From an uncultured Sutterella sp. (GTDB taxonomy: Bacteria; Pseudomonadota; Gammaproteobacteria; Burkholderiales; Burkholderiaceae_F), in the NCBI GenBank assembly GCA_902463725.1, contig CABQGK010000012.1, positions 5,523 to 69,522 of the forward strand: a DNA stretch of 64,000 nt. The letters run 5' to 3'. A model generated the notes under the pieces. That model was not told the origin of the DNA. It saw only the letters and a list, made by a program, of their open reading frames with translations, and did not search any database. This document shows, piece by piece, positions 24,701-33,420 of this stretch; position 1 is the first letter of the stretch; each line of letters opens with the position of its first letter. The translations under genes and the position numbers were made by a program.

Positions 24701-27317
24701 TCATGATGGCGCGGTTCTTTCGATTAGAGGGAAGTTGACCGTCAACGAAACGTCAATGACCTCCATCGATCTGCTCGACGGTGGTGTACTGAAGACGGAT
24801 GTCGCTAATTTAGTGCGCGTCTCGAAGCAAACGAACTCCCTCACTGGGGCTCATTACCTAGAGCCTTCGATCAATCATCCTGCAGAAACCAATGTAAATA
24901 CGCAGCGAGCCAAACGTGGCACATGGATCCCGAGCTATTCAGATAAAACAGAAGAGATAAGTGGCCAAACTTACCATGTCTACGACATATATGAACTTAC
25001 TAGGATTCTGGATTCAGAAGGGTACGAAACAGTATCAAATGGGTTGGGTGTAGGCGATCAGATCACCCAGTATGGTCTTGGTAGTATTGAATTGACCGAG
25101 CCTAACTCCAAGCTCTACCTCGGGCCTATCAAGACAAATCTTTTGATTGGTGAGAACAATATTGTCACGAATGTTCAGAATCCTGCAGGGTATGCGATTT
25201 TAAGACTCAATGGTGAGCGCACAGAAGTTCTTGACGGCGGCCGTATTGAGGTGAGAGAAGCACTTGAAGTTAGCACCGGTTATGGTCAGCGTGGGCGTTT
25301 GGTTCTGCATCAAGGTAGTGAAATTACGTTCACAAATGGGAAGACGGCAAATGATGTCACACTGGGTGACCACTTTGTGCTGGAGACCGATGTCAGTGTG
25401 TTGAATCATGAGAATGGAAACACCCCTGCCTGGTGGTCAACGATCACTACGGCGCTACAACGGCGTGAAGCCTATGATTATGGTCGTATGCTTGTAACCA
25501 CGGGAACCACCCAAGATATCGACCCAGAAGGCTTTCAGCGTTGGGAGGTTCGTGGCGACGGGGAAAACCACACCGCCCATCTTGCGAGAGACACGTTTGT
25601 ACCCTACGAAAAATCACTGACGTTGGATTTGACCCGTATTGACGGTGAAGATGCATCGATTACCAATGACGGAACCCTACGCTTTGACGATATAACGCTA
25701 ATCAATGCTGCTGATCACTCCCCTATCTATGGTGCGGGTCAGGTAGAAAAAGTGGGCGCAGCTCTCGCCACGATTGACGGCATGATGAAGTATGCCGGAC
25801 ATACCACTGTCCGTGAGGGTACGCTCAAATTGCGTCAAGCCTCTGGCCTTAAGGGCAATGTGACAGTTAAACGAGGGGCTACGCTGTATGCGTCGACTGA
25901 AGAGCGCGAAAGTTCTGGATCAGAGGTAACACTCGTCGCACGACGGCTAGCGCGCGCTGTACCGACGCCGCACATGGCAACCTCGTCGAACGTGAATTCG
26001 ATCGAGCTTGACCGCGGTTCTACGTATATGATCGATCTCAATGCAGAGCGATACTCTACACAGGCTGTCACGGGTGATGTCAGCATTGGGGATTTTGTCA
26101 AGTTCGTGGTGAACGTTCCCAGCGATCTTGTACTTGAACCAGGCAGCACCTTAGAGCATGTTTTGACTTGGGCAGGCTCTTTAAGCGGTCGTTTCGCTAG
26201 CGCGAGTGATACGATCAACGATCTTGTTTTTGAAGAAAATCCCAATTTTGACCTTCAGGCGATCTACGATGCGGAGCGTAAAAGCTTGGATCTTAAGGTT
26301 GTGGCGAATTCAGAGCATCGCGATCTCATCGTCCCGAGCGATCCTGATCCTGTTGACCCAGACCGTCCAGACGATCCAGGGCACACCACAGATAGCCGCC
26401 TGGGTGAACAGCCCCTCCTCTCTGGGACCGGTAAGCGCGCTCTAGCGGACTTTAGCAATGTTGTGCTTCGTCGCTTCTCAGACCGTAGCCTTGTGTGCGG
26501 CGATGACACACACGGAATGTGGGCGTCGCTTTTGGGCGGCCGTGGCCGTCTTGCGGGAACGGACGCCGCGCTCGGTTACAGCGCTGAGCACGAGGGCGTG
26601 GCGGCAGGTGCCGAGCTCTGCACAGGTCGTAGCCGCGCTGGCGTCATGTTGGCCGCTGGCCATACCGAAGCCGATGATCATGAGCCTACGGTGAAACACA
26701 ATATGACGGCGAATACTTGGCTCGTTGGTCTCTATGGCGAGCATGACCTCAACGAGCAGGTAACGCTCGATGCGCATCTCTCGTTCGGTCGTAGCACGCT
26801 CAAAGGCGAACGCCAGTTTAGCCAAGAGGGTTTAACCGCCAAGAGCCGCACCCATGCTTGGCTCTACCAAGCGGGCGTTGGTGTGACGCTCAATCGCAGT
26901 GCCCTACTCAAGCCCTTTGCGCGACTTGACTACACGCGGGTTGACGTTGGAGCCTTTACGGAGCACGGCGCGCAGCAGCATGATCAGCACGTCGAACGGG
27001 ATACGTATCAGGAGCTCGTAGCGCGCCTTGGCGTTGAAGCAGGTAGTCCCATTACGAGCAAGCTGAGTTGGTCGGCACGCGCGAGTGTGGGCGTAGATAT
27101 GCTCAACGCAGGCTCGAGCACGCACGCTAGCTTTGTCGATGGCTCAGGGCACATAGCAGTGAAGAACGATTCGCCCTCTCGCATGGTTGGCGACCTTTCG
27201 CTTGGGCTCGCGTATCAAGTGAGTCCCAATTGGACGCTTTCGACGAGCTTGATCGGTGAAATGCGCACCCACCAGCGTGATGGCGCACTCGATCTACGCT
27301 CGACGTGGACCTTCTAA
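21786..27317 (+). CDS. Giant autotransporter adhesin with extended signal peptide (type Va)
   Basis: The 1843-residue protein begins MNRIYKTVWNRAKSLWVCVS, a textbook ESPR (extended signal peptide region). A hydrophobic core near residues 50-67 (cleavage after ASA) follows. The passenger, about residues 70-1515, is rich in short beta-strand repeats (TLSLIDSFVEGDVVL, LTLSNVHFTD, VTVKRGATLYAS), as in pectin-lyase-like beta-helices. A Pro/Asp linker (SDPDPVDPDRPDDPGH) leads to a C-terminal 12-strand beta-domain (WASLLGGRGRL onward) ending in DLRSTWTF with the terminal Phe recognised by Bam. No protease or lipase motif was seen. The ESPR separates it from the other two autotransporters here. It is probably surface-anchored and adhesive. 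Confidence 0.92.
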   Translation: MNRIYKTVWNRAKSLWVCVSEKVCSRAQGNRSRVKNARPLSKANHLGTLSAVTLATLLAFGFSGPASAEYYRYDQASQQSSDIYKYYNDGRYLFSSAANLNGGYLILPWHRNQGAVVYCASAFCSAKGQHWVAASIRNGSSTVDPGVVVGSQDTYAQPATLSLIDSFVEGDVVLRSRSKLLLGATLKLVDTFSPSVGDDYEVQPSQNKIIGNIVFDSNSNVFLGQTLGALYRNASDPVLTTQYPRTRFSGSSGTLTLLKPADTNDLIFDLDALHTFSSTGVNEAIRELDVKTSVKIVNTLDRSTNASSGTDLQVVVNSSGVTPTIVDIQSHQGNGFSVSGSGIVKFDGGETLRAGVAQDLSGYRNRIDLSTLTFYLDRNAVILGQVENLGLPRVGGEPVNDGPGGGLFLSSSVAVEDPTVLWDTAHANDLPYWTRVIDLSHTYVATLNDVEPTLTATELANVGGLYVRHGTVKIDGSTAPISTPIAVGDDGVLDIAANSTLTSMLQVTSGTVKFHAGQTTLPALNTSLMPTVTLSFDAGAHLNVTEEESLQWTAVPNIVTATTDVDELAELLRLHPLSLRTTSAITRLPATLNSVPTLSPPTTWVVGADSSVSDYPVIVKVEPSVTLDLRGTNTEGMVDLENLGTTNLRGINNVQFSYRGTDGGHLNISDSTLVLPSGAIWRFSTLNDLTLSNVHFTDVSEPEEPVSLSFSVANLGSTLPSWWSTEFLGASNARISTLDVDVLEDGFSLGNVALDMLTVRKATLSSFSGLPASQAVIFNDLTLTQSAALSQNVAVSIKKLTLAPNVELDVTEAPLFVIDGASIYFSDGAKFKIDPSWSNEGLGVPPLMTGPGNPSMTVSVADLNHLSTALGDVVHNEFKLSVETRNAMENVDTTALEGVQRWILGGNVTGIAGGELTVPTQVNAGATLKQASGQLHVQSLLDIQGSVDVQDLVVGLSDPMTPENSPSAQVIVHDGAVLSIRGKLTVNETSMTSIDLLDGGVLKTDVANLVRVSKQTNSLTGAHYLEPSINHPAETNVNTQRAKRGTWIPSYSDKTEEISGQTYHVYDIYELTRILDSEGYETVSNGLGVGDQITQYGLGSIELTEPNSKLYLGPIKTNLLIGENNIVTNVQNPAGYAILRLNGERTEVLDGGRIEVREALEVSTGYGQRGRLVLHQGSEITFTNGKTANDVTLGDHFVLETDVSVLNHENGNTPAWWSTITTALQRREAYDYGRMLVTTGTTQDIDPEGFQRWEVRGDGENHTAHLARDTFVPYEKSLTLDLTRIDGEDASITNDGTLRFDDITLINAADHSPIYGAGQVEKVGAALATIDGMMKYAGHTTVREGTLKLRQASGLKGNVTVKRGATLYASTEERESSGSEVTLVARRLARAVPTPHMATSSNVNSIELDRGSTYMIDLNAERYSTQAVTGDVSIGDFVKFVVNVPSDLVLEPGSTLEHVLTWAGSLSGRFASASDTINDLVFEENPNFDLQAIYDAERKSLDLKVVANSEHRDLIVPSDPDPVDPDRPDDPGHTTDSRLGEQPLLSGTGKRALADFSNVVLRRFSDRSLVCGDDTHGMWASLLGGRGRLAGTDAALGYSAEHEGVAAGAELCTGRSRAGVMLAAGHTEADDHEPTVKHNMTANTWLVGLYGEHDLNEQVTLDAHLSFGRSTLKGERQFSQEGLTAKSRTHAWLYQAGVGVTLNRSALLKPFARLDYTRVDVGAFTEHGAQQHDQHVERDTYQELVARLGVEAGSPITSKLSWSARASVGVDMLNAGSSTHASFVDGSGHIAVKNDSPSRMVGDLSLGLAYQVSPNWTLSTSLIGEMRTHQRDGALDLRSTWTF

Positions 27318-27327
27318 CCCACGGTGC

Positions 27328-27406
27328 GCTGGCGCCTTTGCTGGCGCCAGCCTCCGGCACGTTTCTCTCCTCAGCTGTGCGGCCCGCAGAATGCGTCGGC
27401 CGCACA
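27328..27406 (+). terminator. Two strong hairpins downstream of the autotransporter
   Basis: GCTGGCGCC-N6-GGCGCCAGC (27328-27351) and TGTGCGGCC-N13-GGCCGCACA (27376-27406) are perfect 9-bp stems. Neither has a good T-run, so termination is likely but could be Rho-assisted. A third stem, CCCTGA-TTTT-TCAGGG, lies at 27559-27574. The 27318-27710 gap holds no gene. Confidence 0.5.
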
Positions 27407-27650
27407 ACCTTTATGGGCGAGGCTCGCATTGTGAAGTGCCTCACCTCTGCACTTCAGTCATCACACGCCTTTCGCGAGCTCGTGTGCAAAGCGCGTCACC
27501 CAGAACCAATCTTCAGACTCGTCATAAAGAACCAGTTGGTACAAAGTTGCCGATAGTGCCCTGATTTTTCAGGGGATCCACGCCTGTTGCGCACTTAGAA
27601 ATAGATAGTTTTGCTATCCGAAAATGTAACTAGATGTAAGCATCTTCTAT

Positions 27651-27676
27651 ATGAGAAATATAATCATTCTCATTTG
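27651..27676. promoter_or_regulatory. Fur box upstream of the TonB-dependent receptor
   Basis: ATGAGAAATATAATCATTCTCATT resembles the Fur consensus (GAGAA..T..TTCTC halves), 35 bp before the receptor ATG at 27711. Confidence 0.75.
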
Positions 27677-27710
27677 GATGGCAAACAACCTCATTTTCCC
27701 AGGACCCAAA

Positions 27711-29879
27711 ATGAAACCAACTCTACTTTCGCTTGCGCTTTTGGCTGCGTTTAGTAGCGCGGCTGCACATGCTGCTAGCCCACCTTCAGAGGACGATGAT
27801 ACGTTCGATGCGGCGGCAACAGACGCCGTGGAACTCGCCGATACCGTGGTTCGTCCCGATCAAATCGCGATTGAGCGACTTGCGAATACGAAGGAAATTC
27901 TCGTGATCACCAAGGCAGACCTTGAGCAAAAAGGTAACCGCACGATGACGGATGCGCTACGCGCCATGCCTAGTATCAATGTAGGCACTGCGGGGCGCAA
28001 TTCGATTGATATTCGAGGCCAAGGCAGCGAAGCAGCAAAGCGCAACTTACAGGTGCTCATCGATGGTGCGCCGATTACAGCGCTGGTCAACCACCCTCTT
28101 CCGATGAATTACGACGCCGTTCCCGTCGAGCAACTCGGCCGCATTGAGATTATTCCTGGCGGCGGCTCGGTGATGTACGGTTCGGGTGCGGTTGGAGGCG
28201 TGATTAGCATGACGAGCTCGCTTGCGTCCATTAAAGAGACGGAAACGTCACTTTGGGGAGAATGGAACCAAAAGGGCTATCGAGCGGGCGTACAGGCAGG
28301 AACCACCTTCGGCAATGGCCGAGGTGCTGTGCAGTTTACGGCAAGTAAACTCGATCGCGATCTCTACTTCATTAACACTTACGCCAATACCGAATACTAC
28401 GGCTTGGGCGCGCGCTGGGCGCTAAGCCCCGCACAGTCGATTGAAGTACGTGCTTCTCACATGAAAACGAAATCGATGCTCGTCGCAAACCTCAACCGCG
28501 AGAAACTCTTGCGCGAGGGCCGTAACTATGTTCCCGCGGATATGCGTGTGACGATAGGCGTTGATGAGCGGAAGCGTCGAATTCAAACAACGCGTCCAGG
28601 CTACCTCTACGGTGATCAGCTTCTTGATATGGCGAGTCTCACCTATCAGTTGGCAGCCACGGATCGCATCACCTTTGCCACCGACGCTTTCTACCAAAAA
28701 GGCGCTTACAAGGGTGACAATTACGATAACCACGAGATGGAGACGAACGCCTACGGCCTACGTAACAAGCTCAATATCAAGTATGGCGATCGGCATGAGG
28801 TGCTCTTCGGGCTCGATGCGATACACCAAGAAGGCGACCTTGATTACGTGAGCTACGACTACCTCGCCGCTGCGCGTGGCTATGTCGCCGTGCCCTATGA
28901 CTTTTTCTACGAGCGTAACACCGCTGCAGCCTATTTCCTCAATACCAATCGCTGGGGCAAGTGGGAGTTCAACGAAGGCGTTCGTTATGACCTCACCAAT
29001 TGGCGCTTCAAAAAGCACGGCCGTGCCACTGACGGGCTCGGGGACGGGGAGCAGTTGCATCGCAACACAGCCTTTGAGCTCTCGCTCGCTTATCTCTATA
29101 GCGAAACGGGCAAGTTGTACGCTCGTTTCGAACGCGGCTTTACGCTTCCGGACGGCATCCAAGTGACAGACCAGCTCGCGCTCAGAGACGCCAGTGGCAA
29201 AAAGTACAAAGTCATCCAGCACACCAAAGCTGACGATGAAATCTACAACATGCTCGAAGCGGGCTGGCGCGACGCGTTTAAGTGGACGACGGTGAGCCTG
29301 ACGGCTTGGTACTCACAAATTGAAAACGAGTTTGGACGCTATCTCAATATGGGTGATAACGGGCTTGAGGATAAGACGATCAATCTCTATGACACCCGTC
29401 GTTGGGGGTTGGACGCTGCGTTTTCGCAGCGCTTTGGGCCGATCACTCTCGAAGAGAGCTACGCGTACACCATGGGGCGCACCATTTGTCACGATGAAGC
29501 GGCGTGCGCTGCCGCGGGTAAGCGAAATGACTTCACGGACAAGGGGCTCATGAAGGTGCCCAAACATCGCGTGACGCTGCGAGCGGCTTGGGAGATTACG
29601 CCCGAACTCACTACCGACGTTACCTGGCTCTACTTTGGCCGCTACACGAACTTCATCAAAGGTAGTGAAGAAAAGGACAAGGGTTTTATGAAGTCCTATT
29701 CCATTACGAACCTCTCGGCGCACTACAAGCCCAATACGCATTGGAGCTTCTACGGGGGCGTTAACAACGTCTTCGATAAGACTTATTACGAGTATGGGAG
29801 CGCGAGTGCCAGTACCTCGCAGACCGTGATCCCAGGCCCCGGGCGCATGTTCTACGTGGGCGTGAAGGCGATTTGGTAG
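27711..29879 (+). CDS. TonB-dependent outer-membrane receptor for an iron chelate
   Basis: The start is taken at 27711 (MKPTLLSLALLAAFSSAAA), just after AGGA; the signal ends near AHA-AS. The 722-residue protein has an N-terminal plug (TVVRPDQIAIERLANTKEIL..., then RTMTDALRAMPSINVG and GRIEIIPGGGSVMYGSGAVGGV) and a 22-strand barrel. The barrel ends VGVKAIW with the terminal aromatic residue. The Fur box and the exbB-exbD-tonB genes downstream point to an iron siderophore or similar chelate. No FRAP/NPNL heme-receptor motif was seen. A strong GC hairpin separates it from exbB, so it may be expressed at a higher level than the energising genes. Confidence 0.92.
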   Translation: MKPTLLSLALLAAFSSAAAHAASPPSEDDDTFDAAATDAVELADTVVRPDQIAIERLANTKEILVITKADLEQKGNRTMTDALRAMPSINVGTAGRNSIDIRGQGSEAAKRNLQVLIDGAPITALVNHPLPMNYDAVPVEQLGRIEIIPGGGSVMYGSGAVGGVISMTSSLASIKETETSLWGEWNQKGYRAGVQAGTTFGNGRGAVQFTASKLDRDLYFINTYANTEYYGLGARWALSPAQSIEVRASHMKTKSMLVANLNREKLLREGRNYVPADMRVTIGVDERKRRIQTTRPGYLYGDQLLDMASLTYQLAATDRITFATDAFYQKGAYKGDNYDNHEMETNAYGLRNKLNIKYGDRHEVLFGLDAIHQEGDLDYVSYDYLAAARGYVAVPYDFFYERNTAAAYFLNTNRWGKWEFNEGVRYDLTNWRFKKHGRATDGLGDGEQLHRNTAFELSLAYLYSETGKLYARFERGFTLPDGIQVTDQLALRDASGKKYKVIQHTKADDEIYNMLEAGWRDAFKWTTVSLTAWYSQIENEFGRYLNMGDNGLEDKTINLYDTRRWGLDAAFSQRFGPITLEESYAYTMGRTICHDEAACAAAGKRNDFTDKGLMKVPKHRVTLRAAWEITPELTTDVTWLYFGRYTNFIKGSEEKDKGFMKSYSITNLSAHYKPNTHWSFYGGVNNVFDKTYYEYGSASASTSQTVIPGPGRMFYVGVKAIW

Positions 29880-29987
29880 CGCTAGAAACTTATTTTTCAT
29901 CCCCGCTCGCTCAAGGCGTCATCGGGCATACCGCGCATCAAGCAAAGCGTGTAGCCCTAAAACGCATGAGCGGGCCTTCCCCATTTG

Positions 29988-30008
29988 GGGCGAGTTCAGC
30001 TCGCCCCG
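29988..30008 (+). other. GC-rich hairpin between receptor and exbB
   Basis: GGGGCGAG-TTCAG-CTCGCCCC is a perfect 8-bp stem lacking a T-run. It probably stabilises the receptor mRNA or reduces read-through into exbB. Confidence 0.55.
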
Positions 30009-30030
30009 TAACGCTTTGGAGATACTGACA

Positions 30031-30651
30031 ATGCAACACCTCTGGCATCTTTTTCAGACGGGCGGCTGGATTATGTGGCCGCTTCTCTTTGCAAGCCTTC
30101 TAGCAGTGACGATTTTTGTGGATCGACTCAGGCTCTATCGGCGTGCCGCGACGGACATGGGTTTGGTCAAGTCGCATCTCTCAGCGCTCGTAGCAAAGGG
30201 AGATACAGAGGGCGTGAAGGCGCTTGGCGAACGGGCGGGCGGCGCACTCGGCCGGTTACTTGCCGACTATATGCAGCATCGCCGCAAGGTATCTGACGCG
30301 CAGGCGTGGCTTGAACTCAACGCGCAGCAGGTAGCTGGCGCGCTGCGCGCGCATCTCAATTTGCTCTCTGCCATTGTGACGATCGCTCCACTCATGGGAC
30401 TACTGGGGACGGTCACTGGGATGATTCAAGCCTTTGACGTGCTCTCCATCAGCGAAGGGCAGCCTTTTGCGATTACGGGCGGCGTAGCAGAGGCTTTGGT
30501 GGCCACGGCGTTTGGTCTTTTGATTGCGATTATGGCGCTATTGCTTTACGTCGTGCTTGATCAGAAGGCCTCTCGACTCATCGCGGAGCTCGAAGAAGGT
30601 TGTGGTCTTTTGCTCATTAGTGAGCCTGATAGTACAGGAGCTGCACGATGA
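30031..30651 (+). CDS. exbB: ExbB-type proton channel subunit
   Basis: The ATG at 30031 gives 206 residues (GGAG about nine bases upstream). Three transmembrane helices are visible: WIMWPLLFASLLAVTIFVDRL at the N-terminus, LNLLSAIVTIAPLMGLLGTVTGMIQAF, and GGVAEALVATAFGLLIAIMALLLY. The MotA/TolQ/ExbB signature APLMGLLGTV is complete. It forms the inner-membrane proton-driven motor with ExbD and TonB that powers the receptor encoded upstream. Its stop overlaps the exbD start by four bases (ATGA), indicating translational coupling. Confidence 0.93.
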   Translation: MQHLWHLFQTGGWIMWPLLFASLLAVTIFVDRLRLYRRAATDMGLVKSHLSALVAKGDTEGVKALGERAGGALGRLLADYMQHRRKVSDAQAWLELNAQQVAGALRAHLNLLSAIVTIAPLMGLLGTVTGMIQAFDVLSISEGQPFAITGGVAEALVATAFGLLIAIMALLLYVVLDQKASRLIAELEEGCGLLLISEPDSTGAAR

Positions 30652-31094
30652 AGCTTATCAACCATCAGGAAAAAAAGACGCCGCTACTGATGATCATCCC
30701 AATGATCGACATCATCTTCTTTTTGCTTGTCTTTTTCATGATGAGCATGCTCAATATGGTGGTGCAGAAGACGATGCCGCTCAATTTGCCGAGAGCCGCG
30801 GTCGCAACGATCGACACCACGCGCACATTACCCGTTTCCATTGATCCTGCCGGGCAGGTTTACGTGGAAGATACGCCTGTGAGCATGGAAGCGCTTGCCG
30901 CACGGCTTAGTGAGGAGCAGCGCTCGCACGACAAACTCACGGTGGTCTTGCGCGGAGATCGCACATCGGAGTACGGGCGCATTGTTGAGGTAATGGACAT
31001 TATTAAGCGCGCGGGCATTGAACGACTTTCTATCGCGACGGTGGGGCCAAGTGCTCGTGAGGAGTCGACGCGCCCAGATGGAGCTCAGCCATGA
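30648..31094 (+). CDS. exbD: ExbD-type motor subunit
   Basis: This 148-residue protein has a single N-terminal transmembrane helix (PLLMIIPMIDIIFFLLVFFMM) containing the functional Asp (MIDIIFFLLVFF). A periplasmic domain follows (VVLRGDRTSEYGRIVEVMDIIKRAGI), matching ExbD/TolR. It overlaps exbB by four bases, and tonB overlaps its end, so the three genes are one translation-coupled unit. Confidence 0.93.
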   Translation: MKLINHQEKKTPLLMIIPMIDIIFFLLVFFMMSMLNMVVQKTMPLNLPRAAVATIDTTRTLPVSIDPAGQVYVEDTPVSMEALAARLSEEQRSHDKLTVVLRGDRTSEYGRIVEVMDIIKRAGIERLSIATVGPSAREESTRPDGAQP

Positions 31095-32326
31095 GCGGCG
31101 AAAACGATACGCTTGAGGGACTGCTGCGTGCCAAGGTGAGAAGCAGTGCGGCTGCGGCCGCCCTCCTTCATGCGGCGCTCTTTTGCGCTACGGGTGCCCT
31201 ACTCTCAATTCATCTCGTGGGCGCTAATGCCCCGATCGGGGGCGCTAGCGCCTTGGTTGTTGAGCTTGGCGCCGGGGGCTTAGAAGGAAGTACAGAAACA
31301 CGTATCCCGCTTGGAAGTGAGAGCGGTGAGCGCATTGCGCCGAGCGAAAACACCACAGAGCCTCCTACCACGAGCACTGCGAGCACAGAGGCTAACTCAC
31401 ATCAAGAGCCGTCTGAGTCTCGTGAGGCGCAGACGGTAGCGTCTAATACACCAGAGGTGAGCGCACCCAAGACCAACGATGCTGCCGTTGTCGATACGGT
31501 GCCGCCTGCGCCCCCTGTCCCTTCACCTTCTGAGGGTGTTCTGCCCACGCACGCGGCCGCAGCGGAACCGCTCTCGGGCACAGCTTTTGCGCCACTTGCC
31601 GAGAAAACGCCGACAAAGTCGGTTGAGCCGCCCGTGCAGACCGAGTCGATTGCGCGCAGAAAAGCGAAAGAGAAAGTGCCTGAACGGGAAAGCACTCAAA
31701 AGAACAAAGACGTCGCCCATAAAGCCCCGAAATCAAGTATTAAGCCTGAGCCCAAACGCGTAGCAAAAGTAGCTCAAGCCAAGAGTAAAGCGCAAGATGC
31801 GGAGACGGAGCGCGTGCTGTCGACGCCTGCTGCTGCCGCAGCGCAGAACGCGACGGCGGGCGCGAACGCCACAACGAGCTCCTCAAGCGACGGCAAAACC
31901 GTGCTTGGCACAGCCGCTGGTGATGCAGAAACCGCGGGCGCCGCAACGCTCCCGGGGAGCGGAGAGGGTCTTAAAAAGCTCGCCCTCGGCGCGGGTGATG
32001 CCGCACTTGTTGACAACGGCGATGGCACCTATCGACCGAGCGGTAAAGGCCCACTAAACTATCGCATTCTTGAAGATGCACGTCCTACGTACCCGCGTCG
32101 TGCCCGTCAAGTGGGGCTCACAAAAGCGGTACGCGTGCGTGTGCAGTTTGTAGTGGATGAGCGGGGTGAGGTGATCAGCACGCGCGTGCTAACAAAAGAT
32201 GTTCCACCGCTAGACTTTGAAGAAGAAGCTGAACGTGCGATTCGCACCATGCGCTTTGAGCCGATTCGTTTAGCAGGCATCCCTGTGAAGGTCACGTTCG
32301 TTAAGACCATCGTCTTTAGACCGTAA
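31091..32326 (+). CDS. tonB: TonB energy-transducing protein with long linker
   Basis: This is a 411-residue protein. The N-terminal membrane anchor lies near residues 19-42 (AAAALLHAALFCATGALLSI). A very long Ala/Ser/Glu/Lys-rich linker (about 60-300) follows, without the usual Pro-Lys repeats. The C-terminal TonB domain reads RPTYPRRARQVGLTKAVRVRVQ and ends RFEPIRLAGIPVKVTFVKTIVFRP. TonB proteins are usually 220-300 residues, so the linker is unusually long. That could help span a thick periplasm or reach several receptors. The gene overlaps exbD by four bases. Confidence 0.92.
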   Translation: MSGENDTLEGLLRAKVRSSAAAAALLHAALFCATGALLSIHLVGANAPIGGASALVVELGAGGLEGSTETRIPLGSESGERIAPSENTTEPPTTSTASTEANSHQEPSESREAQTVASNTPEVSAPKTNDAAVVDTVPPAPPVPSPSEGVLPTHAAAAEPLSGTAFAPLAEKTPTKSVEPPVQTESIARRKAKEKVPERESTQKNKDVAHKAPKSSIKPEPKRVAKVAQAKSKAQDAETERVLSTPAAAAAQNATAGANATTSSSSDGKTVLGTAAGDAETAGAATLPGSGEGLKKLALGAGDAALVDNGDGTYRPSGKGPLNYRILEDARPTYPRRARQVGLTKAVRVRVQFVVDERGEVISTRVLTKDVPPLDFEEEAERAIRTMRFEPIRLAGIPVKVTFVKTIVFRP

Positions 32327-32363
32327 GCATGGCCGCGGCTTGGCTACAGAGGGTAACAATGCG

Positions 32364-32390
32364 GCGGCGCAGCAGAGAGCTTGCTGCCGC
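32364..32390. terminator. Hairpin between convergent tonB and HTH gene
   Basis: GCGGCGCAGCA can pair with TGCTGCCGC (imperfect), seven bases before the stop of the minus-strand gene. No clear T-run is present. Confidence 0.35.
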
Positions 32391-32396
32391 AGACAA

Positions 32397-33125
32397 CTAG
32401 TCGAGCGCTGTGCGCGCCTCATCTCTGTACTGAGCGGCACGCGCCATTTCCTCTTCGAGCGCAGCGGCGCGGAGCGACTCCAACTGGCGGCGGAACGTTC
32501 GTGGATTCATTTCGATGCCAAAGGTCGCCTCAAAGCGGCGGTGCAGCTCAGCCACGTTCCCGTTAGCTTCCATAAACTCGTTGAGCACCCAGTCACGGTG
32601 CGCTAGTAAAGGACTCGGGCGGCGCTTTTTCGGGAGACTGTCGCCCAAGTATTTCTTCACCGTTGCGCGTGCATGTCCCGTCGCGCGGCTAATTTCATCG
32701 GCATCAAACCCTCTGCTCTGCAACTGATGGAGCTCATCGAGCTGCTTGCGACTTAAGGGACGCCCTTGCACGATCATAGAGTCAAGCATTGCCGCATAGC
32801 GCTTATGCGCCTCGTTACGGGCAAATTCAAGCTCATCGCGGAACTGTTCACAAAAGCGCCGTACCGTGCGCGAGCTCACGACAACCTTCAGTTCGTTAGC
32901 GAGTCGCTCTGTAACGGTATTGCAATTGCCATCCTCCGCAAAGAAAGCGCGTCGCAACCAGAGTGCATGCTCATCGAGCACCCCCACCCGTGGTTTACGT
33001 GGTTTGACCATCACGTAGCGCTTCACCGTAGCGCGCGAGACCCCCACGATATCGGCAATTTGCCGAATAGTACAGCCGTTAGAAAAAAGCTTTCGTATTT
33101 GTACGATATCGTGAGGACTTAGCAT
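32397..33125 (-). CDS. DNA-binding protein with two IstA-like helix-turn-helix repeats
   Basis: The 242-residue cytoplasmic protein contains two similar HTH units: LFSNGCTIRQIADIVGVSRA + TVKRYV (about residues 13-38) and LQSRGFDADEISRATGHARA + TVKKYL (about 133-158). Each is followed by a second basic helical region (TVTERLANELKVVVSSRTVRRF; NVAELHRRFEATFGIEMNPRTFRR). These resemble the N-terminal HTH of IS21 IstA or of resolvases, but there is no DDE or serine-recombinase catalytic core. A duplicated DNA-binding regulator, perhaps of transposase origin, is the best description. Repeated AAGGATT elements overlap its promoter and suggest autoregulation. Confidence 0.7.
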   Translation of the reverse strand: MLSPHDIVQIRKLFSNGCTIRQIADIVGVSRATVKRYVMVKPRKPRVGVLDEHALWLRRAFFAEDGNCNTVTERLANELKVVVSSRTVRRFCEQFRDELEFARNEAHKRYAAMLDSMIVQGRPLSRKQLDELHQLQSRGFDADEISRATGHARATVKKYLGDSLPKKRRPSPLLAHRDWVLNEFMEANGNVAELHRRFEATFGIEMNPRTFRRQLESLRAAALEEEMARAAQYRDEARTALD

Positions 33126-33141
33126 GGTATCAGCACTCTAT

Positions 33142-33323
33142 AAGGATTCGATGTTGGTATATTCAATCCTTATTTTGCCTCAAAAATGTGCCGCTTGGGG
33201 TAGTAGTTCACTTTTACTAAACCAATTTCATGCCTTGTGGCAGAAGCGCGTCCGACGAAAATCACTGTGGCAGTAGGAACAAAAACGAATCCTTAGTGTT
33301 AACCCTAGGGTAACATTTTTGTT
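33142..33323. promoter_or_regulatory. AAGGATT repeats and nested dyad upstream of the HTH gene
   Basis: AAGGATT occurs at 33142-33148 and, inverted, at 33165-33171 and 33288-33294. A nested dyad has outer arms AACAAAAA (33278-33285) / TTTTTGTT (33316-33323) around GTTAACCCTAGGGTAAC (33298-33314). All lie within 200 bp of the start of the double-HTH gene. The 33126-33420 stretch has no gene. Confidence 0.5.
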
Positions 33324-33420
33324 CAAATTTGTTTACAACGTCTAGAACGAAATTAGATTTGTTGAGCGCCAAGCGCCTCACATAGGCGCAAGCGCTGTGC
33401 CACGGGATCCTATGGCGTGA

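Noticed and set aside
23000..26400. Repeat array or CRISPR-like pattern
   Set aside because: The repetition is protein-level beta-strand periodicity in an autotransporter passenger; there are no regular DNA repeats and spacers.
27651..27710. Upstream extension of the TonB receptor
   Set aside because: It would place the Fur box inside the coding region and bury the signal peptide; ATG 27711 with AGGA is better.
32397..33125. Transposase of an IS element
   Set aside because: It has HTH domains only, with no DDE or serine-recombinase core, no terminal inverted repeats or target duplication around it.
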